A stretch of 59,064 bases of DNA from NCBI GenBank assembly GCA_017428055.1, contig JAFRRN010000073.1, forward strand, positions 1 to 59,064, read 5' to 3'. The DNA is from Prevotella sp. (GTDB lineage: Bacteria; Bacteroidota; Bacteroidia; Bacteroidales; Bacteroidaceae). This document shows, piece by piece, positions 52,201 through 59,064 of the stretch. How positions within the stretch are numbered: position 1 is the stretch's first letter; every line of letters starts with the position of its first letter. A program made the position numbers and the translations under genes. The notes below the pieces were generated by a model. It was not told where the DNA came from. It was given only the letters and a program-made list of their open reading frames with translations, and did not search any database.

Positions 52201-53220
52201 CGATGCTCCCGCCTGTTGGTCAGATATAGTTCCCTCGTATGAGATTTCTTGCCAAGAGGTCGTTACGTTATACCCACCGTCCAACATCGTCCAATGGATG
52301 TAGACGGAGGGCTCGCCTTGGGATTGCACGGAAATGTGGGCATTCTTGTCGGCACGGACTTTCATCTTAAAGCGATACTTGTCGCCAGCGTTCCAAACAT
52401 GGTTAGGCGTATAGACGAAAAACTGTGTATCCCAGTCCTGTGATGGATTGGCAATGGCATGTACCTTGATGCCACGCGACCCATTATAGCCCACCCCATC
52501 GATGATATGGGTCTCTAAGTTGCCGCCGCCATCGCCGTCTTTCCCCACAAGGCAAGTCACATCGACACCCTCGCAATTGCCATTTACGATGAGGTCTTGC
52601 CATCCGGAGGGTTGAACGCTGCCATGAGGTGCAAGGGGAACGCTGCCATCTGTGGTGTAAACCAATGTGGTTCCCTCGGGGATGTTGACATTCACCGTCA
52701 TCATTCCATTGAAGAGCTTACTGTCTTGGTCCACCACGGGAGGGGCTAACCGCTTATCTGCAAACGTGGCGGTGGCATTAGTGGCACCCGGCGTAGCGTC
52801 CGCCGTCCACCCCCACTCGCCCGTGCCATCTGCCTTACGCGCATACGCCGTGCGACTTATCGCCTCGGGATATGCCTGGCTGACGATGAGTTGTCCGTCC
52901 TTGTCGCTGAGGTAAATGGTTCCCCCGTCGCAATCCAACTTGAAAGGTGCCTGGTTGTTCTTGATGTTATTGGAGCCAAGCCAAACCACCTTGAATCCCT
53001 TGGCGGGGACGCTCCCCATGTTATTGGGCATCCGCCAGCGCATGAGGTTGTTGGCATCGTCACTCAAATAACACCCCGACAAGTCTACGGGCTGTTCGGA
53101 CGGATTGTATATCTCTATCCAACTATCAAAATTTGTCGCGGGACTCATCGCCGTTCCCACGTTGGATGCCATCAATTCGTTGATAACAAGAATGGTGGTT
53201 TGCAATAGTGACCATATCAT
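49213..53220 (-). CDS. CotH-kinase-family surface protein with lamin-tail domains and T9SS type A tail
   Basis: A 1335-residue protein. Order: lamin-tail domain (about 10-155, LVINELMASNVGTAMSPATNF), a chitobiase-like/carbohydrate-binding region (about 160-380), a CotH-like kinase domain (about 430-840) with WENNGSRFMDPALQTII, GVLNMREPNNKKFVE, STDWPHNNIKGFR and VTFDLDFAF, a galactose-binding-like sandwich (about 890-1085), a second lamin-tail domain (about 1105-1250, INEVSAANNIYVNEYW) and a T9SS type A sorting domain (about 1270-1335, VNIYNLAGQFITRKEAQMNAG). No canonical signal peptide is visible: the first lamin-tail strand begins at residue 11 after MIWSLLQTTI, and TAA closes the frame just upstream. 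It may be a shortened, poorly exported form. Confidence 0.85.
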   Translation of the reverse strand: MIWSLLQTTILVINELMASNVGTAMSPATNFDSWIEIYNPSEQPVDLSGCYLSDDANNLMRWRMPNNMGSVPAKGFKVVWLGSNNIKNNQAPFKLDCDGGTIYLSDKDGQLIVSQAYPEAISRTAYARKADGTGEWGWTADATPGATNATATFADKRLAPPVVDQDSKLFNGMMTVNVNIPEGTTLVYTTDGSVPLAPHGSVQPSGWQDLIVNGNCEGVDVTCLVGKDGDGGGNLETHIIDGVGYNGSRGIKVHAIANPSQDWDTQFFVYTPNHVWNAGDKYRFKMKVRADKNAHISVQSQGEPSVYIHWTMLDGGYNVTTSWQEISYEGTISDQQAGASGMQTIAFNLNELRNTDNNFYFDDISWECYHSSDGGVVGNISETGTFTLVNTTNLCFRLFKEGWLPSVPVTRSYIKTTNQYTIPVISIVGNKKYFTDNQWGIDTRGTNGRTGNGQSSKCNWNMDWERPVNFSFITPEGVMAYNQDVEISVSGGWTRSASPRSFKLKSGKEFDGKNTLDYPFFPQKPYLRNKTILLRNGGNDIWENNGSRFMDPALQTIIQRSGINLDLQSYVPIIEYVNGEFRGVLNMREPNNKKFVEANFGYDDDKIDMFEMSADSNVVFMVGTKDVLERIYELGEHATDMGAYEELKQLLDIDEFANYMAVELYLGSTDWPHNNIKGFRSQEDGRYRFVTFDLDFAFKNSNPFTAFANDQWHKFNLIYDTNEERYEEIKLVTFFLNMLSNNEFRKKFIDTFCLIGGSVFEKERATAIVNELADRVRPMMQLDNWKSPDTSANLIISKLNTLTESMTTCMQNFKYMQLSGVKKQSVQLSTDTQGASLYVNDIEVPYADFKGYLFAPVTLEAKAPAGYTFTGWKRASAASNELIGLNATWKYYDKGAQSNTSWRTSSYNDNAWASGESPLGYKTPGIKTTVGYGSNASQKNPTTYFRKTVTLSHAPSTKDVFVLDYQVDDGFVVYVNGTEAGRVNMPSGTINYSTYSTTYAGDDPITGTMDLPVRLFKGGTNVIAVEVHNNNATSSDLFWAARLSTSVDVTADEILSTEAIIDLPSDNFVNLVACFTPMSEEERLAQGITPVRINEVSAANNIYVNEYWKRNDWVELYNTTDQPIDLEGMYLITNKAKSSYTYKISKDGSLAETIIQPHGHLVVWCDKLAPVSQLHASFKLDADGADVILKSADGSWSDRLVYPEHKEDESVGRYPDGSNDVFVMNVPTIAKSNITTSYQVEVEQPDPTGIRQLMAEQTNSLSVRYVLGSLVVRGNANEGIHVNIYNLAGQFITRKEAQMNAGYVEIPIGELSAGCYLAHIIDVHGRQVTCKFVQK

Positions 53221-53636
53221 AGTTTAATACCTAATGCTTAATTTTTAATGTTAAATGCTTAATTGTGAATAGTCTTCTACCCTTTTATGTCGCAAAATTA
53301 GGCTTTTTCGTTTACATGACCAAAAATCCACAAACAATTAGAGTAACCATGGAATAAGGCATGAAATAAATCATACGTGAGAAGAATTTTTGTGTTGCAT
53401 ACCTTGTCCTGATCGTATATTAGTACAAATTCCTTGATTCGCAAAACCTCCGAGTGATAATACTGCTGAAAAAGATAGTGGCTACAGGACTTTCAGGATA
53501 TTGTTGACGGATTTTCGTGGACACTTGTGATTCTCCCTTTTATTCTCCGAAGTTGATAAAAGGAATGACGGTTGGCCTTATGGGTCAACCGTCATCTGTA
53601 TTTATTTCCATTTTGTGGAAATCATTAATTACGTCT
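53221..53636. other. non-coding region with an IS-end-like sequence and a terminator
   Basis: Near the CotH start lie short AT repeats (two copies of AATGCTTAATT) and a minus-strand TAATTTTG box. At 53503-53529 lies a sequence that matches 57903-57929 at 23 of 27 positions in the same orientation. The hairpin at 53565-53595 follows. No gene is visible. Confidence 0.5.
53565..53595 (-). terminator. terminator of the 1159-residue protein operon
   Basis: A 10-bp perfect stem (ATGACGGTTG with CAACCGTCAT), 41 nt beyond the stop of the small minus-strand gene, with TCCTTTT after it on that strand. Confidence 0.65.
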
Positions 53637-53813
53637 TTATTGATAATCCCACACGTTATCCCACACGTTATCAGCATCAGAATTATCCAATTCTTCATCT
53701 TCAATAAATTGCCCTTTCTTTGCATCTCCCCAATCACTCCATTCCATGAATGGATGTTCTGATGTAAAACATTTGATTTTCATGCAAGGGGCTTGATACT
53801 CTCTCTTGTTCAT
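53637..53813 (-). CDS. 58-residue Prevotella-type small protein
   Basis: A short frame starting MNKREYQAPCMKIKCFTSEH and ending in an acidic tail with DNVWDNVWDYQ. Small proteins that open M-K-x-Y-x-x-P and follow large surface-protein genes are common in Prevotella and Bacteroides; I know no function for them. It starts 17 nt after the stop of the 1159-residue gene on the same strand and is followed by a terminator, so it is the last gene of that operon. The NVWD duplication comes from a 12-bp tandem repeat (TCCCACACGTTA twice on the plus strand near 53646-53670). Confidence 0.65.
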   Translation of the reverse strand: MNKREYQAPCMKIKCFTSEHPFMEWSDWGDAKKGQFIEDEELDNSDADNVWDNVWDYQ

Positions 53814-53830
53814 CTCTTTAGATAATTCTA

Positions 53831-56800
53831 TTATTTGATTAATACTTTCTTTCCATTAACTACATAGACACCAGGCAATGTGGGTTGACTGTTCATCTTT
53901 TGTCCATTCATGTTGAACCATACCATCTTCGCATTCTCATTCTCCACATTCTTGACGGCATCTACTAAACCTGCATCCTCGCTAACTATTGGATATTCAG
54001 TTTCTCCAACGTTATTATTGTTTTCTATGAACAACACGCTAAACCTTGATATACTTGATATACTTGATGGGGTGGAAGTCGTGTAATAAGCACGATACGG
54101 AAGTAACTTAATGGTTGTTGCACCATTAGTCAGATTAGCTGAATTCAAGAAATAATCCTTAGAGAAATACAGGATGTTGTTTTCAACTGGAACAGATACA
54201 CCATAGAAGCTGCCGTGAGCAGTTAAATCGCTATTCGGTGAGGTTAAGTCGTGCGTGTAGTCTGCGTTCAGAGGGGTCACTGCGAATGTCACACCCTGTG
54301 CATCTATCACAAACGAAGTCGTTTCTGTCTTTGCTGTTGATTTAATATGGTATGGTGTATTGGCGGTAGCTTCTCCTGTTGTCACAGGATATGCATCTAT
54401 ATTACCAGCACTACCACCCGTGGGGTGCGTACTTCCCAAATTATAGAATGTCAAGTTCGTATTCTCTGAGTCAGAGGTTGGCTTCAGATTACCATTCGCA
54501 TTCAGTTTCATGGTGAACGGAAGTACCAGCGTTGAATGTGTCACAGTAGGTTTGTCGCTGCTCCCCGTTGTTCCAGCCTTCGTCTGCGAACGTTCGTAAT
54601 GAGCCACGTAGGTGGAAGTTCTAAAGCTGTACGGTGTGAAGAACGGCTGTTGGTCATGGATGGTGATATCGGTCACGGCTGTACCATTTTCACCACCAGC
54701 GATAATACCGCCACCAGGCATGCTCTGGGAAATACTGAAGTTCGAAGGCATGAAGAACAGACAATTGTCAGCGGTTCCCAACATTAGCTCCACCCAAGTA
54801 TCTGCATCACCAGAAATGGATTTCAGTTCTGACATATCTACATAGAGGATAGTGCGCATCACGTCTCCAGAATAAATGCCATTTTGTGAGTTCATAGCTG
54901 TTTTGATGGCCTCACGAATATCTGCGCTCGTCAGATAGCCATAACTTAACGAATGATCAGTTGTTACTTGGGAATTCACCTTGATGCCATAGAATGTGTG
55001 GTTGGTATCGGCATCCGAATCATCTGCTACACTTACATTCTTATCCAATGCGTTATTATACAGAGCCACCTTCACATTACTACGCTTCAGCGAGGAAGTG
55101 TATAGTGGTGTGACGGTAATTACTGGTTCCTCTTCCAATTCAACTCCTTGCAATATGACATCATAGAACGTATAAGCAATATGGTTGTTCACGGCTTTGC
55201 CTGCTGCGGTCATGATGCAATACACAGGTTTGTCGGCAGTATAGATGTCGATGGACTGAGGTGAGGTGGTCAGGGTAATCACACTATAGCCAGCATCATC
55301 CTTTTTGAATTCATATTCCCTATATACAGTTTCTGTACCTGGAGTCAGCAACTTGATATTCGAGAACTCCAGATTTGTCGTACCTGCTCGGTCAGCATTC
55401 ACCTTAACATCCGGGGCAGGACTCAAAACAGTATTGTCCATTTCATATTCACTATCTATTAGATAATAGTTTGAAACCTTCTCACCGCTACCAGTACCAT
55501 CATACCAAGCCAAGCGGTTTTCGTTGAAGGCATTGCGGAAGACTACTTGTGGATTGCTCACGCCTGGCTCTATGGGCATCATAATAGGCTCTCCGTTATT
55601 GAACTTGAAGTTCGTGGCAGAAGCAGAAACCTTGTTGCCAGCATCTGCGCCGTCTTTAAGATAATCGAACTCTAAATTCTGGAGGTTTGGGTCCAAAGGC
55701 AGCAATGTCAAATCAATTGTAAAGGTAGCAGGTCCCGTCACCGTGAACTTCACACCATCGTTGTTCAAACCATCTGCTGAAATGCTAACAGTTGGATTAT
55801 TGGTATCGAGATCTACTGTGCCAATTGACTCTGTTGCACTCGTGCCATAGAGGGTAGCCGTGTAGTCATCGCCCGTAATCGTCTCAACGAAATAGTTTAG
55901 AGGTGTTGGGGTGTATTGATTATCTGTCCTGTCTGTTCTTGAAGCTGCCCAAGTGGCGTTGTAACATCTTATACCATAATCTCTTGTTCCATTATTATAT
56001 ATAAAGCAATAAGAAGAAGTTTGGCTGTCACCATTATAGCTTGTGTAATATGTCCATTCGAAAGGATCTTCTTGTGTGGTTAGATTACCATTGCTGTTAC
56101 GACATAAAAAGTTACCAGTTTCCGTTTGAATATAGTACGAATCACCACTTACGTTTGTAATAATCCAAGTAGTAGCTGATTCATCAATGGTTGTATTCGT
56201 AGCTCCTGATCCATTTCCTGACACAACAAGGTAATTTCCATTACCATCACTGATTTTTACTTTCTTTCCTAAAATGGATGCCAAATCCGTTCCCACGGAC
56301 TCCCATGTGGTTGTCGTCGAACTTTCATCCATTGCGAAGTTCAGCGTAGCCCCTAAAATACGGAACTTAGCGGGACTTTCAATCCAATATGTACCAGCAG
56401 GAACATGGATGGAACCATTGGAAATCGACATTTGAGACGTGCCATCCTCAGCCACGATGTTAATGTCTTCAAGGTCGGTCACATTAGTTCTTGTATATAC
56501 ATACGAACTACCGTCTTGAGTAAATTCACCAAGATTCAAGATTCCCGTCCTAACCTGGTTCTCATTAGAACTATTAGGAATGGTCTCTGTAAATTCATCA
56601 TCAATAACATACCTAAGACGCAACTCATTCATGTGAACGCACCATTGTTGAGTAGCATCTGTAAATGTTACCCTGAAATAGAGGATGTTACCTGCATTGC
56701 TCAACGTATGAGTATATATCTCAGAATCCGTCCCAGACAGAGTCATGCTTTCATCAGAAGCTAAAGTGTATTCCCAAGTACTACCTTCATTATAAGTATA

Positions 56801-57310
56801 GCGCGTAATTACAGCATCCGCAGCACCTACATTCGTTGCTTTAGGATATTCAGCCTGTGTGCTACGAATGTCCATATAATACTCCGTGAAACGGTATCCT
56901 CTTGGAGCCATTACCGCGAAGCAGAGGGCATTATAATTGTTTTTAAAGTTATAAAACTCCAGTTTGCCATTGTTGTTGCCTTCCTGTGAGAATGCCATGT
57001 TGTTGGCAATGGTATAGCCACCTGTGGCAAATATTCCATTGCCGTCAATTTCATTCAAAGGGGCAATCGTATGATAATATTCAGAGCCACTGGTGCTGTT
57101 CGCTGTCGGGTTACCATTCAGAATCTGAATGGGAGCCTGATTGTGACGCAAAAAGCTGAAAAAAGAGCTGTTATTTGCTCTGAGCTGAGTACAATTGGTC
57201 TCATCAAAGGTAATCGTATTACCCTTCAATCCTTGCGCAAATAGTATCTGAATGTTCATGCAAAGCATGCAAATACAAAGATAGGAAAATGTGTTTAGTG
57301 ATTTTTTCAT
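53831..57310 (-). CDS. large surface-exposed hypothetical protein (1159 aa)
   Basis: An exported protein of 1159 residues, beginning MKKSLNTFSYLCICMLCMNI with the signal cleaved near FAQ. It is almost all beta-structure, rich in Thr, Ser, Asn and Gly, with few charges, as expected of a cell-surface adhesin or polysaccharide-binding protein. No enzyme motif can be recognised. The last 30 residues (MVWFNMNGQKMNSQPTLPGVYVVNG then KKVLIK) match the short Prevotella-type C-terminal sorting tail. The promoter box (TAATTTTG on this strand at 57342-57349) lies 31 nt upstream. It is followed by the 58-residue protein. The gene is flanked on both sides by similar IS-end-like sequences in direct orientation. 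Confidence 0.85.
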   Translation of the reverse strand: MKKSLNTFSYLCICMLCMNIQILFAQGLKGNTITFDETNCTQLRANNSSFFSFLRHNQAPIQILNGNPTANSTSGSEYYHTIAPLNEIDGNGIFATGGYTIANNMAFSQEGNNNGKLEFYNFKNNYNALCFAVMAPRGYRFTEYYMDIRSTQAEYPKATNVGAADAVITRYTYNEGSTWEYTLASDESMTLSGTDSEIYTHTLSNAGNILYFRVTFTDATQQWCVHMNELRLRYVIDDEFTETIPNSSNENQVRTGILNLGEFTQDGSSYVYTRTNVTDLEDINIVAEDGTSQMSISNGSIHVPAGTYWIESPAKFRILGATLNFAMDESSTTTTWESVGTDLASILGKKVKISDGNGNYLVVSGNGSGATNTTIDESATTWIITNVSGDSYYIQTETGNFLCRNSNGNLTTQEDPFEWTYYTSYNGDSQTSSYCFIYNNGTRDYGIRCYNATWAASRTDRTDNQYTPTPLNYFVETITGDDYTATLYGTSATESIGTVDLDTNNPTVSISADGLNNDGVKFTVTGPATFTIDLTLLPLDPNLQNLEFDYLKDGADAGNKVSASATNFKFNNGEPIMMPIEPGVSNPQVVFRNAFNENRLAWYDGTGSGEKVSNYYLIDSEYEMDNTVLSPAPDVKVNADRAGTTNLEFSNIKLLTPGTETVYREYEFKKDDAGYSVITLTTSPQSIDIYTADKPVYCIMTAAGKAVNNHIAYTFYDVILQGVELEEEPVITVTPLYTSSLKRSNVKVALYNNALDKNVSVADDSDADTNHTFYGIKVNSQVTTDHSLSYGYLTSADIREAIKTAMNSQNGIYSGDVMRTILYVDMSELKSISGDADTWVELMLGTADNCLFFMPSNFSISQSMPGGGIIAGGENGTAVTDITIHDQQPFFTPYSFRTSTYVAHYERSQTKAGTTGSSDKPTVTHSTLVLPFTMKLNANGNLKPTSDSENTNLTFYNLGSTHPTGGSAGNIDAYPVTTGEATANTPYHIKSTAKTETTSFVIDAQGVTFAVTPLNADYTHDLTSPNSDLTAHGSFYGVSVPVENNILYFSKDYFLNSANLTNGATTIKLLPYRAYYTTSTPSSISSISRFSVLFIENNNNVGETEYPIVSEDAGLVDAVKNVENENAKMVWFNMNGQKMNSQPTLPGVYVVNGKKVLIK

Positions 57311-57341
57311 ATTTATATATTATTATGTGATTAATAAAATA

Positions 57342-57349
57342 CAAAATTA
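57342..57349 (-). promoter_or_regulatory. promoter -7 box of the 1159-residue gene
   Basis: TAATTTTG on the minus strand, 31 nt before the start at 57310. Confidence 0.55.
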
Positions 57350-57416
57350 CAAATATCTGTGGAAAATAAGATAAATAGTTCATTAAAAATTTCGTTAAAA
57401 AAACATAATATGGATT

Positions 57417-57872
57417 ATGGCAAAGATTGTGAAGTTCACAGGCCTGAAGAAAAAGAAGAAATATCCGGAACTCATCAGACAGGTCGTTTACTACGACAGC
57501 ATCGGTAACAGGACGCTTGTGTTCTACACGAACAACATGAGCCTGACAGCGGAAGAGGTATCAGAACTATATAAAAATAGGTGGAGCGTGGAACTGTTCT
57601 TCAAATGGTTGAAGCAGCACCTACACATCAGGGAATTCTATGGAACCAGTGAGAATGCTGTCAACATACAAATCTACTCGGCCATTATTACCTATTGCCT
57701 TGTAGCCATTGTGGCCAGTGAGCTAAAACTGAAGATGGGCAACTATAACGTGTTGCGTGTCGTGGGAGTCTCTTTTTTTGACAAAACGCCATTAAAGGAA
57801 CTCTTGAAAGACGAGCTTATCGAAGACTATAGGGAGTCGGACAAACAACTATGCCTTGAGTTTGAGGATTAG
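57417..57872 (+). pseudogene. 3' fragment of an IS4-family transposase
   Basis: A 151-codon frame that encodes only the C-terminal part of a DDE transposase. YKNRWSVELFFKWLK (about residues 52-66) is the YREK signature of IS4 elements (Y-2-R-3-E-6-K), containing the last catalytic Glu. The two catalytic Asp residues and the N-terminus (about 200 residues) are missing. NVLRVVGVSFFDKTPL and the tail are also typical. The likely right end of the element follows at 57903-57929. The left part was lost close to the promoter of the 1159-residue gene. Confidence 0.85.
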
Positions 57873-57902
57873 GCCAACTATCAAAGTGTCACTTCTGTAA
57901 GT

Positions 57903-57929
57903 GTTAACGGAATTTCGTGGACACAAGTG
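57903..57929 (+). repeat. probable IS4-element end
   Basis: GTTAACGGAATTTCGTGGAC and the next seven bases lie 31 nt after the transposase stop, where a terminal repeat is expected. The 27-nt sequence matches 53503-53529 at 23 positions in the same orientation. Confidence 0.5.
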
Positions 57930-58026
57930 GTTTGTCATATTCATCATGGAATTGTGTAGCCACAGCTAAAAGCAAGCCCTTGCTGACATCAGTCTTCGAC
58001 TAACAGACAATGGCCTTCCTATCCAC

Positions 58027-58055
58027 GAGTCCACTCCCCCACGCGGAGTGGACTC
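58027..58055. repeat. 11-bp hairpin before the palindrome array
   Basis: GAGTCCACTCC pairs with GGAGTGGACTC around a 7-nt loop. It could end transcription through the IS remnant; only a weak T-run (CGTTTTGG) follows. Confidence 0.6.
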
Positions 58056-58113
58056 ATCGTTTTGGCACCTTAACATCATGAACCGGCAACCATTAGGCAG
58101 TCGTTTGCCAGCA

Positions 58114-58174
58114 GTCCAAGATACTTGGACGACCCGTCCAAGGGCTTTGGACGAGGTGTCCAAGCGTCTTGGAC
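58114..58174. repeat. three-unit 22-nt palindrome array (GTCCAAG arms)
   Basis: GTCCAAGATACTTGGAC (58114-58130), GACCC, GTCCAAGGGCTTTGGAC (58136-58152), GAGGT, GTCCAAGCGTCTTGGAC (58158-58174). The 7-nt arms are constant (one T for C in the second unit), the 3-nt centres and 5-nt spacers vary. The array has the same 7-3-7-5 geometry as the 38.9 kb array with a different arm sequence. It lies 69 nt upstream of the -7 box of the next gene. Confidence 0.95.
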
Positions 58175-58218
58175 AATACAATACCGTATTATTAAAATTT
58201 GTTAATGGGGGGGGTAAA

Positions 58219-58250
58219 TTTGGCATGTTGTGTAAAATTATTTAACTTTG
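58219..58250 (+). promoter_or_regulatory. promoter of the TPR lipoprotein gene
   Basis: TTTG at 58219-58222, 20 nt, then TAACTTTG at 58243-58250. The start codon is 58 nt further on. Confidence 0.65.
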
Positions 58251-58308
58251 GACATCAATAATCAACCATATACCACATCTTTCAACCACAACTGACCGTC
58301 ACAGAAAA

Positions 58309-59064
58309 ATGAAGCACTTTATTAAAGCATTATCCACCCTTGCCATCATTGCATTCCCCTTGATGGGTTGTAACCACCAAAAGACGGGCGACGAGCGCAC
58401 CGAGGCAGAATTTGCCCGGCTACAGACAGTCACTGACTCCGTACTCGCATTGACTCCACGGGCGAGTGCCTTGGTAGACTCTGCCTTGGCACATACCGAG
58501 GACAGCCTCAACTACTATGACTATTACGTCAAGAAAGGTTTTCTATTTCTCATGGGACAGTCTGACTCCGTCCTTCACGTGAGTAACCGCATCCTCCACT
58601 TTGCCCAACGCTTACCACAAACCCCACGGGCAAAGGGACTTTTGGCACAAGCCTATAACCTCCGCGCCAACTATTTCTTCCATAACCATAAGGAACACGA
58701 CGAGGTGTTGGAATACAACCTCAAGTCCTATCACTTAGTCATGGAGAGCGACATCATCTATCAGGCGCCATACATCTGTGCCAACATCGGCGACAACTAT
58801 ATCATACAAAGCCTGCTACCCGATGCTGCGACCTGGTATCGCCGCGCCTTGGTCATCAGCGACTCCCTGGGTGTCCCCAAGGAAAAGAATTGCTCTCTCT
58901 ACATGGGGCTGGGGCATATCTATTGCCTGCTGAATGACTTTGACCTCTCGGAGGAGTATTATGCCAAGGCGATGGAGGAGGCTGACAAGCTCGAGGCAAA
59001 CATGAAATTTAACCTCTTCAACAATTACGGCAACCTGCAATACTACAAAGGCGACTACGACAAG
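58309..59064 (+). CDS. TPR-repeat lipoprotein, possible regulator (partial at window end)
   Basis: 252 codons are present without a stop; the gene continues past the window. The start MKHFIKALSTLAIIAFPLMGC is a lipoprotein signal with Cys21. From about residue 45 come helical TPR-like repeats: AHTEDSLNYYDYYVKKGFLFLMGQSDSVLHVSNRI, AYNLRANYFFHNHKEHDEVLEYN, ANIGDNYIIQSLLPDAATWYRRALVISDSL, MGLGHIYCLLNDFDLSEEYYAKAMEEAD. In Bacteroidetes such an N-terminal part often precedes a membrane helix and a histidine kinase or LuxR/AraC-type output domain, but that part lies outside the window. Confidence 0.8.
   Translation, partial: MKHFIKALSTLAIIAFPLMGCNHQKTGDERTEAEFARLQTVTDSVLALTPRASALVDSALAHTEDSLNYYDYYVKKGFLFLMGQSDSVLHVSNRILHFAQRLPQTPRAKGLLAQAYNLRANYFFHNHKEHDEVLEYNLKSYHLVMESDIIYQAPYICANIGDNYIIQSLLPDAATWYRRALVISDSLGVPKEKNCSLYMGLGHIYCLLNDFDLSEEYYAKAMEEADKLEANMKFNLFNNYGNLQYYKGDYDK

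Overview
The window looks like chromosomal DNA from a Bacteroidales bacterium, most likely Prevotellaceae (Prevotella/Segatella-like). The evidence is the recurrent -7 promoter box TAnnTTTG ahead of genes, the near absence of Shine-Dalgarno sites, the LpxC-FabZ fusion, the FeoA-FeoB fusion, DUF4492 next to cydAB, a GH97 enzyme, Por/type IX secretion (T9SS) tail domains, and Prevotella-type C-terminal tails on surface proteins. No species can be named from the sequence alone.

Layout. 0-2.2 kb: a small accessory patch with an orphan toxin/immunity-like pair and an EVE/PUA-like protein. 2.5-10.4 kb: core envelope genes, namely an HD phosphohydrolase, the lipid A run lpxD - lpxC/fabZ - lpxA, miaA, and a class A penicillin-binding protein. 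10.5-15.1 kb: two secreted glycosidases (GH3 and GH97). 15.2-18.2 kb: DUF4492-cydA-cydB (cytochrome bd oxidase). 18.3-25.9 kb: a secreted cyclophilin, a coiled-coil protein, a TolC/HlyD/ABC-2/ABC-2 export operon without a visible ATPase, and MscS. 25.9-28.8 kb: Mrp ATPase, a decayed toxin-antitoxin pair, and a surface carboxypeptidase-regulatory-like protein. 29.4-32.6 kb: sigma-54 activator, LptE-like lipoprotein, TPR-like protein, SecG, tRNA-His. 32.7-35.3 kb: an AT-rich accessory island after tRNA-His, with a DUF3791/DUF3990 toxin-antitoxin-like operon, a VanZ-like membrane protein and a 5-fold beta-flower protein. 35.7-41.4 kb: two GH5 glucanase-type enzymes separated by a MITE-like element and an hsdS remnant. 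41.5-48.9 kb: tRNA-Lys, a T9SS type B protein, uvrA, feoAB and an outer-membrane barrel. 49-57.3 kb: a candidate small RNA, a CotH/lamin-tail T9SS protein, and a 1159-residue surface protein followed by a 58-residue protein too short for routine gene calling. 57.4-59 kb: an IS4 transposase remnant and the start of a TPR lipoprotein that runs off the window.

The most unusual signal is not a gene. Several intergenic regions carry arrays with one geometry: a 7-nt arm, a 3-nt variable centre, a 7-nt complementary arm and a 5-nt variable spacer, giving a 22-nt period. At least three unrelated arm sequences share this geometry (TGGTAAT near 38.9 kb, GTCCAAG near 58.1 kb, and an ATG-CSG-CAT core at 13.2, 18.3 and 29.1 kb). 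One array sits inside a 476-bp element bounded by 84-bp inverted repeats. I do not recognise a named family for these.
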